NCBI RefSeq assembly: GCF_001414055.1
Contig: NZ_CP013002.1
Coordinates: forward strand, 2,666,001-2,730,000
Source: Caulobacter henricii
GTDB lineage: Bacteria; Pseudomonadota; Alphaproteobacteria; Caulobacterales; Caulobacteraceae
DNA: 64,000 nt
Direction: 5' to 3'
Shown here: positions 8,683 through 15,633 of the stretch, in pieces
Layout: the number at the start of each line of letters is the position of its first letter
Numbering within the stretch: position 1 is the first letter of the stretch
The notes under the pieces: generated by a model
Told to the model about the DNA's origin: nothing
What the model saw: only the letters and a program-made list of their open reading frames with translations
Database searches by the model: none
Position numbers and translations under genes: made by a program

Positions 8683-9665
8683 GCCAGTAGTCGCTCAAAC
8701 ACCCAGTAGGCCGCCGTGATGCCGATCCCGTAGGCGGCCACTCTCTGGGCCATGCGACGGCGTTCCGGGGCGAACCGGCGGATCAGGTCGAGCACCAGAA
8801 GGCCCGCGCCGACGATCACCAGCTGCCCGATCTCGACCCCGATATTGAAGGTCAGCAGGGCCGTGGGCACTTCGCGCTCGGGCATGCCGATCTCGGCCAG
8901 GGCCCCGGCAAAGCCGAAGCCATGCAGCAGGCCAAAGGCAAAGGCCACCAGCCAGGGGGCCCGCTCCGAGAGGCGCGGCGGTCCCTCGGGGCGTGACTTC
9001 AGGATTTCGACGGCCAGGAACACGATCGACAGGGCGATGCAGATCTCCACCGGCTGCCGCGGCACGCTGATCAGGTGCAGGGAGGTCGCGACCAGGGTCA
9101 GGGAATGGGCGATCGTGAAGGCCGTGACCGTCTTGGCGATCCTCAGGCCACCGCGCAGCAGCAGCACCAGGCTGAGCACGAACAGCAGGTGATCATAGCC
9201 GGCCAGGATGTGCTCGATCCCCAGCACCAGATAGGTGCGGGCCACCTGCAGCCGGTCGGGCACCGCACGGATCTCCACGGCGGGCTGATCGGCCGTCAGG
9301 CGGGCGACCTGCACCGGTCGGCCCTGCGGCGCGATCCGCACCAGGGCGTCGGAGAAGGCCGCATCCAGTCCGCTGAGCCCGACAGACCGGCCGGCCAGGC
9401 CGCGCGGACAGTCAAGCGACCAGACCTCGACCACGGCACCGCTGACCAGGGTCCGGACGGGTGGCGGGGCCCGGCAGTCCGCCTGCAGGGTCGGGGCGGC
9501 ATGGGTCGCCAGACCACCGCGGATCGGGGCCTTCCAGACCATGCGCCAGGTCGCGGCGGAGGTCTGGGTCAGCTCCAGATAGCCCGGCCTCAGGTCATCG
9601 GCCCGCGCCACGCCCGTCAGGGCCAGCAGGGCCAGGACCAGGGCGACCGCCCGAGCCAGCCTCAT
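8679..9665 (-). CDS. HupE/UreJ family membrane protein
   Basis: 328 residues: a signal peptide (ALVLALLALTGVARA), a periplasmic domain of about 125 residues, then about six membrane helices. The helices carry the HupE/UreJ histidines: GIEHILAGYDHLLFVL, FTIAHSLTL and GLLHGFGFAGAL. HupE/UreJ proteins are linked with nickel or other metal entry, but this two-part subtype has no proven substrate and there are no hydrogenase or urease genes here. Its ATG overlaps the stop of the upstream parvulin gene by four bases (ATGA), so it is translationally coupled as the third gene of a DUF3604-parvulin-HupE operon. Confidence 0.85.
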   Translation of the reverse strand: MRLARAVALVLALLALTGVARADDLRPGYLELTQTSAATWRMVWKAPIRGGLATHAAPTLQADCRAPPPVRTLVSGAVVEVWSLDCPRGLAGRSVGLSGLDAAFSDALVRIAPQGRPVQVARLTADQPAVEIRAVPDRLQVARTYLVLGIEHILAGYDHLLFVLSLVLLLRGGLRIAKTVTAFTIAHSLTLVATSLHLISVPRQPVEICIALSIVFLAVEILKSRPEGPPRLSERAPWLVAFAFGLLHGFGFAGALAEIGMPEREVPTALLTFNIGVEIGQLVIVGAGLLVLDLIRRFAPERRRMAQRVAAYGIGITAAYWVFERLLA

Positions 9666-10507
9666 CGAGGCCGCGCTATGACGACGTCATAGCCCTTGAG
9701 CAGGTCCTGATAGGCCTGGACCTCGCGCTGCGCCCGGGTGGCGGCCCGCCAGTCATTGTCGACAGCCTGACGCACTGTGGCCAGGTCAGGCGTTCGTCCG
9801 GCCTCGACGGCACTGACCCTGACCAGATGCAGTCCGAAGCCGGACCGCACCGGGCCGCTCCAGCGCCCTTGCGGCGCGCGCAACAAGCCTTCCGCGAAGC
9901 CGTCGCCAAACTGCCGGTCGATCTCCATTCGCGTGGCTAGCGACAGGCTGGTCGGGACCGACAGGCGCTGGCCGAGGCCGGCCGGACCGGCCCCGGCTGC
10001 CAGGCGCGCCAGGGCTTCGGACGCTGCGGCCGCGCCGGCGTCCTGATCGGTGGCTGAACCCAGATAGATCTGCTCGAAACTGACCTTCGGATCTTCGGCA
10101 TAGAGGGCCGGATGGGCCTTCAGCCAGGCCTGCAGAACGGCCTCACTCGGCTTGGCGCTCTCCAGCTGGTCGACGGCCAGGAACTCCATCTTCGAACGCA
10201 GCCGCCGCCGGACGACCGGGTCGTCCTCCTCCAGTCCCAGCCGCAGGGACTCGCGGTAATAGACCTCTTCCTGGACATAGTCCGAGATCAGGCCGTCCAG
10301 CTCGGCCGCCGTCGGCGGGCGATGCCAGGTCTGCATCCATTGGGTGCCGATGCGCTGGACCCGCGCTTCATCCACCTCGATGCGGCGATCGCCCGGATCC
10401 GCATTGCCGCCCCACAGGGAGAACAGGGCGAAGATCAGGGCACCGGCCAGCAGGAACTGGGCCAGGGGCTCACGCAACCCCTGGAGGACAAGCTCACGAA
10501 GCTTCAT
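9662..10507 (-). CDS. Membrane-anchored parvulin-type peptidylprolyl isomerase
   Basis: A 281-residue protein with one N-terminal membrane anchor at about 15-33 (AQFLLAGALIFALFSLWG), a SurA/PpiD-like helical chaperone region (about 40-140) and a C-terminal PpiC domain (about 145-260) showing KVSFEQIYL and RSGFGLHLVRV. It should face the periplasm and assist folding of an exported partner. It sits three bases after the DUF3604 gene and overlaps HupE by four bases, so its client is likely one of these two. It is much shorter than PpiD (about 620 residues). Confidence 0.85.
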   Translation of the reverse strand: MKLRELVLQGLREPLAQFLLAGALIFALFSLWGGNADPGDRRIEVDEARVQRIGTQWMQTWHRPPTAAELDGLISDYVQEEVYYRESLRLGLEEDDPVVRRRLRSKMEFLAVDQLESAKPSEAVLQAWLKAHPALYAEDPKVSFEQIYLGSATDQDAGAAAASEALARLAAGAGPAGLGQRLSVPTSLSLATRMEIDRQFGDGFAEGLLRAPQGRWSGPVRSGFGLHLVRVSAVEAGRTPDLATVRQAVDNDWRAATRAQREVQAYQDLLKGYDVVIARPR

Positions 10508-10510
10508 CGA

Positions 10511-12406
10511 TCAGCCCCGGGGCGTGTACCAGATCGGTGAGGTATAGGCCCGCTCCTGGTCCTTCATCTTCACCTCGGGGCCCATCTTCACCTTGTAGCG
10601 GACCGCGTCATAGGCCACCCAGCGCGGGGTCGGAATCTCCAGCACCCGCACATAGTAGAAGGCCTTCAGGCTCGGATCGAAGTCAGGATCGGTCCAGACC
10701 GTGGTCAGTTCGGGCGCGCCGATCGAATTGGCATAGGTCGCCGTGGCGAGGTCGACCGTGTCGCCGACCGGCGGCACCTTGCCCCCCTTGGGGACCCGCC
10801 GCGCCGCATCGCTCCAGACCACGTCATAGACCTGCTCGTGGGTGACGCCGGCCTTGTCGACCCAGCCCTTGACCATCTGCACGCGGTCCAGATTGGCCCC
10901 GATCGGGTCCTTCAGGGCCGAGACGATAAAGACCGGGGCCTTGCTGGAACCGGCCTTCAGATCGGACCCCATGGGCACGCCGCGGGCATAGCCGGCCTTG
11001 ACCCAGTTGGTCTTGAGATCATTGGCCGTGAAGTCCCAGCCGCCGAACACCCGCACCTGCATGCGTGGTCCGGTCGTGGCATAGACCTCGCGCTTCATCA
11101 TCGCGTCGAAGATCGCGGCCCGCGTATTGGACTTGGCCCAGACCCCGGCATAGCCGCCCGCCAGATAGTGATAGCCAAAGCGGCCCTCACGGCTGCCCAG
11201 GTTCTGCGGCTCCATGGCCCGGCCGGGGCGAGGCTCGACCCCTGCATGCTTGCCGAAGAAGTTGTCTTCATCCGCCGTCGCCAGGGCCGTATGGGAGTCG
11301 GTCGAGCCGATCATGCCCATCTTGTACGGATTGACCCCGGTCTTGGCCTCGATGGCCAGGCCGCGCTTGAGCGCCTCGCGCACATAGTCGCCGGCCAGCA
11401 TGTCGGGCGTCTTCTTGGATGACATGGGCAGGTTGCCCAGGTCCCAGCCGGCATCGCCAAAGTCGGCGAACTCGTCGTTCGGCGAGAGGAAAGGATGGGA
11501 CTCGCTGTCGCCCTTGATCTGGGTCGCTTCGACGATCGGCTCACGGGCCGCGCGGCGACGGGCATAGTCCGCCGACATCGGGCCGCCATCAGGCCCCGTC
11601 AGTTCGAACATCAGGCCGTTGGACACATTGGAGTTATGCGGAATGGCCAGGGCCTTGCCACCGGTCGTCTTCTCATAGGCGTCCATATAGTCCCACAGCA
11701 TCGCCGCCGAGGTCCCGACCAGGGACGAATAGGGCACCACCTTGGAGGCCTCGGCCTTGCCGTCGCGGAACATCACCACGCGGTGCAGATTGTCGCCCTT
11801 CGGCATCAGGGTGTATTCGAAGCCCATGAAGGCGCTGAACTTGCCCGGCTCATTGTAGCGCTCGACGATCGACAGATGGTCGTTCCAGATCGATCGGGTG
11901 GCCTTTGCAGAACGCTTCGGATCGGTGATGTCGGGCGGAAGCGAGCCACTGGCAGCGGCGTCGATGAGTTCACCGGTCGCCTTCAGTGAGCCTTGCGGGC
12001 CCTCATGCATCATATCATGCCAGCGAAGAAGCAGCGGATTTCGCAGCAGGAAGCGCGGCGCGTCATAGATCTTGCGGGTAAAGCCCAGGCCGTCGGAATG
12101 GTCGGCAATGACGAGGAAGTCCAGCGGGCGGGCCAGCTTGGCCTTCATGCCGCCGGTCGAGGTCACTTCTTCACCGCGCGCAAAGCGCAGGGCCTCTTCC
12201 GACCCCAGGCGAACCCCGAAGCCGAAGGCATCGACCGAATTGCTGGTGTGCAGGTGGGTGTCGCCCCAATAGACCCGTTCGGGATAGGCGGTTTCGACTA
12301 CGGCGGACTTGCTGTTCCCGCCCACCTTGGACCCGACCTGATCGCAGGCCGCCAGTCCGAGCACGCAGCCGCCGGCTGCAGCCATGGCCACAATGGTCTT
12401 TTTCAT
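10511..12406 (-). CDS. DUF3604 family lipoprotein (PHP-like metal-dependent hydrolase fold)
   Basis: 631 residues with a lipoprotein signal ending at the lipobox LGLAAC. The core has metal-binding motifs resembling PHP-type phosphoesterases: YWGDTHLHTSNS near the mature N-terminus, FLVIADHSD, GFEYT and GSTDSHTAL. The family is named DUF3604 and has no assigned reaction; a metal-dependent phosphoesterase or amidohydrolase-like activity is an inference. As a lipoprotein it should sit on the periplasmic side. First gene of the three-gene operon with a parvulin and a HupE-like protein. The start ATG at 12406 follows a strong purine-rich ribosome site (AGGGGGGC). Confidence 0.88.
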   Translation of the reverse strand: MKKTIVAMAAAGGCVLGLAACDQVGSKVGGNSKSAVVETAYPERVYWGDTHLHTSNSVDAFGFGVRLGSEEALRFARGEEVTSTGGMKAKLARPLDFLVIADHSDGLGFTRKIYDAPRFLLRNPLLLRWHDMMHEGPQGSLKATGELIDAAASGSLPPDITDPKRSAKATRSIWNDHLSIVERYNEPGKFSAFMGFEYTLMPKGDNLHRVVMFRDGKAEASKVVPYSSLVGTSAAMLWDYMDAYEKTTGGKALAIPHNSNVSNGLMFELTGPDGGPMSADYARRRAAREPIVEATQIKGDSESHPFLSPNDEFADFGDAGWDLGNLPMSSKKTPDMLAGDYVREALKRGLAIEAKTGVNPYKMGMIGSTDSHTALATADEDNFFGKHAGVEPRPGRAMEPQNLGSREGRFGYHYLAGGYAGVWAKSNTRAAIFDAMMKREVYATTGPRMQVRVFGGWDFTANDLKTNWVKAGYARGVPMGSDLKAGSSKAPVFIVSALKDPIGANLDRVQMVKGWVDKAGVTHEQVYDVVWSDAARRVPKGGKVPPVGDTVDLATATYANSIGAPELTTVWTDPDFDPSLKAFYYVRVLEIPTPRWVAYDAVRYKVKMGPEVKMKDQERAYTSPIWYTPRG

Positions 12407-12673
12407 TTTGCCCCCCTCAGGACCTTTTTATGGAGCCTAGACCTGTCGGAGGGTCAGATGCACGCGCGATTTGCAGTCTTGCGGCTCGGATCGTGCCACA
12501 ATCTTCCGAATTCCCACTGCACCCGTGCGACCAGGATCGAACGAAAATCCCTGCCATTCAGGCGCAAACGAACGAGACCGATGCTCGACCCGCTCTGATC
12601 GGCAACATCATGCTCATGCGTGGATTCGAAGAGGATATGTTTCCTCTGATAGCGCCTGAAGGTTTTCTGGTCT

Positions 12674-12700
12674 TTGCCCCATAACCAGCCCGACCTATCT
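12674..12700 (+). promoter_or_regulatory. Possible promoter of the small RNA
   Basis: TTGCCC (12674-12679) and CTATCT (12695-12700) are separated by 15 bases. They would place transcription start close to 12707, exactly at the foot of the first hairpin. The match to the Caulobacter housekeeping consensus is only moderate. Confidence 0.35.
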
Positions 12701-12706
12701 GGGACG

Positions 12707-12786
12707 CGTGAAGCGATGCCGCTTCTGCCCCTCCTGGGCGTTTCCTCCCTATCTCTGGGCCCGGCGGCTGCGTCGGGCCTTTTTTT
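12707..12786 (+). ncRNA. Putative trans-acting small RNA with CUCCU loop and intrinsic terminator
   Basis: Three stem-loops follow one another. GAAGCG-ATGC-CGCTTC lies at 12710-12725. GCCC-CTCCT-GGGC lies at 12727-12739, with an anti-Shine-Dalgarno CUCCU loop. A 9-bp terminator stem at 12758-12779 carries a T7 tract at 12780-12786. Between the second and third is an unpaired TTTCCTCCCT, a second anti-Shine-Dalgarno motif. No gene on the plus strand leads into this terminator. About 80 bases, small stems with C-rich loops and a strong terminator are the hallmarks of alphaproteobacterial trans-acting sRNAs that mask ribosome sites. Identity with a named sRNA is not established. Confidence 0.55.
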
Positions 12787-12879
12787 CTGTCCCGGCGATC
12801 AAGGAGGCTGGAATAGAGATGGGCAAGGCTCGGGAGTCATCACGTCCCAATGGTCCGCACCGGCCACGGGGAGCGGCCT

Positions 12880-13404
12880 CTAGCCGAAGAGTGCGTCGAT
12901 CTGGCTTTGGGTGACGTCGGGCCCGTTCAGGGCCGGCCCGTTGATGGTCTGCTCGCGGTACAGTCGCTCGGTCTCGGTCTCAGCCACCGGCGTATCGACC
13001 ACGCCGGCGCTGGTAGCGACGCGGTTCAGGCGAACTTCCAGGGTTTGCAGGAGGTCCGAAACCTTGCTCAGCCTCTGGCCGATCAGGTCATGAAAGCCGC
13101 AGGCCTCCAGAATGGCGATGGCATGACCCTGGACCTCGGGTGGCACGGGAACCGGAGCGGCGAGGATGGCTTCGGCGGATGTCAGGATCTTTTCGACCCC
13201 GGCCTCGGCCTCTCGTCGGAGGGCACCAATCTCGGCCAGGACGGCTGGCAGGCGCACGGCCCCCATCTGATGGGACCCAAGGCTACCGATCACCGCGCGC
13301 AGCGCGGTCAGGCTCTCATGCAGCGATGCAATCTCGCTGGATGCCGGCCGTTCGGCGCTTTCGGCGGAGAAAGGGTCAGGCGCTGGGCGCATCGGCAAGG
13401 TCAC
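12880..13404 (-). CDS. cheZ: CheZ-like protein phosphatase of CheY
   Basis: About 174 residues from a GTG at 13404, with GGAG upstream; an ATG at 13392 and a TTG at 13473 are alternatives. The centre is helical. It carries GFHDLIGQRLSKV, aligned with the CheZ catalytic segment in which an Asp and a Gln four residues later attack phospho-CheY. The C-terminus TQSQIDALFG matches the short amphipathic CheY-binding tail seen in CheZ and other CheY-binding proteins. It follows a cheY gene on the same strand after 157 bases (87 to the farthest start), the usual cheY-cheZ arrangement. Its role would be to terminate the flagellar motor signal. Confidence 0.8.
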   Translation of the reverse strand: MTLPMRPAPDPFSAESAERPASSEIASLHESLTALRAVIGSLGSHQMGAVRLPAVLAEIGALRREAEAGVEKILTSAEAILAAPVPVPPEVQGHAIAILEACGFHDLIGQRLSKVSDLLQTLEVRLNRVATSAGVVDTPVAETETERLYREQTINGPALNGPDVTQSQIDALFG

Positions 13405-13561
13405 TGATGGATCAACTCCCAGAACATTTTCCGACAAGTACGAAGTGGGTATCCGATCGAAGAACGCTCTCAACTATTGGTTCACAGCCTTGTTTCGCCC
13501 GACCCGGATGACGCCATCAGGTCGGAATGGACATTCGGCTGCGGGTCTGCCCCGCCGGATG

Positions 13562-13948
13562 TCAGAACTCGCCGAAGATGGTCGACATCTTCTGCTTCAG
13601 GGTCTCGGCATTGAAGGGCTTGACGATGTAATTGTTGGCCCCGGCCTGTTTGGCGGCGACGACGTTTTCCGTCTTGCTCTCGGCCGTGATCATGATGAAC
13701 GGCGTGCGGCTCATGCCGGCGTCGCCGCGCACGGACTTGAGCAGGTCGTAACCCGTCATCGGCTCCATGTTCCAGTCGGAGATCACAAGGCCATAGGGCT
13801 TGCGCTTGAGCTTGCCCAGGGCCTCTTCGCCACTGGCGGCTTCGTCGAGATTGTCAAAACCAAGCTGTCGCAGCAGGCTGTGAACGATCCGGATGGTGGT
13901 CTTGTAGTCATCGACAACAAGGATAGGCATTGAAGCGTCGGCGGCCAT
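13562..13948 (-). CDS. cheY: CheY-like chemotaxis response regulator
   Basis: A 128-residue single receiver domain. The acidic pocket is ILVVDDYKTTIR, the phospho-acceptor Asp lies in LVISDWNMEPMTG, the Thr in FIMITAES and the Lys in YIVKPFNAETL. There is no output domain, so it should act by binding a partner such as the flagellar switch. The ATG at 13948 has a strong GGAGGA site. First gene of a cheY-cheZ pair and divergent from the globin-coupled receptor and cheA operon. The pairing with CheZ suggests this is the motor-controlling CheY of the window. Confidence 0.9.
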   Translation of the reverse strand: MAADASMPILVVDDYKTTIRIVHSLLRQLGFDNLDEAASGEEALGKLKRKPYGLVISDWNMEPMTGYDLLKSVRGDAGMSRTPFIMITAESKTENVVAAKQAGANNYIVKPFNAETLKQKMSTIFGEF

Positions 13949-14232
13949 TCTGTCCTCCAGGAATACGGTCAGGCATCACCAGAACACAGCTCTGTAAAAA
14001 TATGCTTGTGATGCCATCTGGGACATCTTGACGCACCCGATATGGGTATTCGCCCCCGAGGCTCAGCCGGGGTTCTTGCATAGAAACAGCAATTCCGATT
14101 TCGCGGCCGCAAAGGCGCTGCATTCAGCGCTTTCCCCTATGCTGACAGGTCCGCGTGGGGAGCAACCCGTAACTGACAATTAACTAACAAGGACCAGCCT
14201 TCGAGTCAGATTTCCTCTCTAGGAATAAGCCC

Positions 14233-15594
14233 ATGGCCGGCGACGACATGATCGACCAACGACTCGACTTCCTCGGGATCGACCGCGAGGCGCGCAGCGC
14301 CCTGCGATCGGCCAGCAGTCTTGTCGCCAAGGAATTGCCCGGCGTTCTGGATAAATTCTACGACAAGGTCCGCTCGACCCCGGACGTTCGTCGCTTCTTC
14401 AGTGGCGACGGCCAGATGGATGGTGCCAAGTCCGCGCAGTTGCGCCATTGGGCCTCTATCGTTTCCGGCAATTTCGACCAGCAGTACATCGACAGCGTCC
14501 GCAAGATCGGCCTCGTCCATGCGCGCATCGGCCTGGAGCCTCGCTGGTACATCGGCGGCTATGCCCAGCTGATGGAAGGCCTAATGCGCAAAATGATCGC
14601 CGAGGCCTTCGGCGGCGGCGTCATGAAGATCGGCCGCCGCAAGGGGGGCAAGGATCTGGCCGATCAGATGACCGCCGTCATGAAGGCGGTTCTGCTCGAC
14701 ATGGACTATTCAATTTCGATCTATCTGGAATCGATCGAGAGCGAAAAGCAGCGCGAGATGAATGACCTGGCCGAACGCTTCGAGGCCAGCGTCGGCAAGA
14801 TCGTGGGAAGCGTCGCCGATCAGGCCCGGGAGCTGGAGGCGACGGCGCGCGCGATGGCCGACACGGCGACCCGCACCAGCGAGCAGTCCACCACCGTCGC
14901 CGCCGCTGCCGAAGAAGCCACGGCCAATGTCGCCATTGTCGCCTCTTCCTCGGACGAGATGGGCAAATCGGTCGCCGAAATCGCCCAGCAGGTCAATCAC
15001 TCGACCAATATGGCGGGCCAGGCCGTGCTGCGGGCCCAGGCCACCAGCGAGACCATCGATCGCATGTCGCGCTCGGCCGAGAAGATCGGCGAAGTGGTCC
15101 GGTTGATCAGCGACATCGCCGGCCAGACCAATCTGCTGGCCCTGAACGCAACGATCGAAAGCGCCCGGGCCGGCGAGGCCGGTCGCGGCTTTGCTGTCGT
15201 TGCCGCCGAGGTCAAGAGCCTGGCCACCCAGACCGCCAAGGCCACGGAAGATATCTCCAGCCAGATCAGCGAGATCCAGCTGATCACGGGAGATACCGTG
15301 ATCGCCATCGCCGACATTCAGCGCACCATCGATGAGATGAATACGGTGTCGGTCGCGATCAATGCCGCCGTCGAGCAGCAGTCCGCAGCGACCCGCGAGA
15401 TCGCCCGCAATACCAATGAGGCGGCCAATGGCACCCAGGACGTGTCGCGCAACATTTCGGAAGTCCTGCTTGGGGCCAATCAGACCGGGGCCGCATCGCA
15501 ACAGGTGGTGATGGCCTCGCAGGAACTGGGGCGCCAGGCCTCGACCTTGCGGGCCGAGGTCGAGGCCTTCCTGCGTTCCGTGCGAGCCGCCTGA
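14233..15594 (+). CDS. Globin-coupled methyl-accepting chemotaxis protein (soluble)
   Basis: 453 residues with no membrane segment. Residues about 8-165 form a protoglobin-type sensor domain with the expected proximal histidine near residue 96 ([20 protein letters not shown]). The rest is a coiled-coil signalling domain whose tip reads [20 protein letters not shown], followed by [12 protein letters not shown]. The architecture is that of HemAT-type oxygen receptors: heme binds O2 and the receptor controls the CheA/CheW complex in the cytoplasm. It lies 39 bases before cheA and is likely the dedicated or founding receptor of this che cluster. O2 as the ligand is inferred from the family. Confidence 0.92.
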   Translation: MAGDDMIDQRLDFLGIDREARSALRSASSLVAKELPGVLDKFYDKVRSTPDVRRFFSGDGQMDGAKSAQLRHWASIVSGNFDQQYIDSVRKIGLVHARIGLEPRWYIGGYAQLMEGLMRKMIAEAFGGGVMKIGRRKGGKDLADQMTAVMKAVLLDMDYSISIYLESIESEKQREMNDLAERFEASVGKIVGSVADQARELEATARAMADTATRTSEQSTTVAAAAEEATANVAIVASSSDEMGKSVAEIAQQVNHSTNMAGQAVLRAQATSETIDRMSRSAEKIGEVVRLISDIAGQTNLLALNATIESARAGEAGRGFAVVAAEVKSLATQTAKATEDISSQISEIQLITGDTVIAIADIQRTIDEMNTVSVAINAAVEQQSAATREIARNTNEAANGTQDVSRNISEVLLGANQTGAASQQVVMASQELGRQASTLRAEVEAFLRSVRAA

Positions 15595-15633
15595 TCGTGA
15601 CTGTCACATCTCGTCAAGTCGATAGGCGCCGCC

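Larger units (their letters stand above)
12407..12879. other. Intergenic region between DUF3604 and cheZ
   Basis: No convincing gene lies in these 473 bases. The left part (12407-12660) should contain the promoter of the DUF3604 operon on the minus strand. The centre holds the small-RNA candidate described separately. Open frames through the region on the plus strand lack ribosome sites and family resemblance. Confidence 0.5.

Noticed and set aside
12430-12684. Open frame of 84 codons upstream of the small-RNA candidate
   Set aside because: No ribosome site and no recognisable sequence; the region is better explained as the promoter area of the DUF3604 operon.
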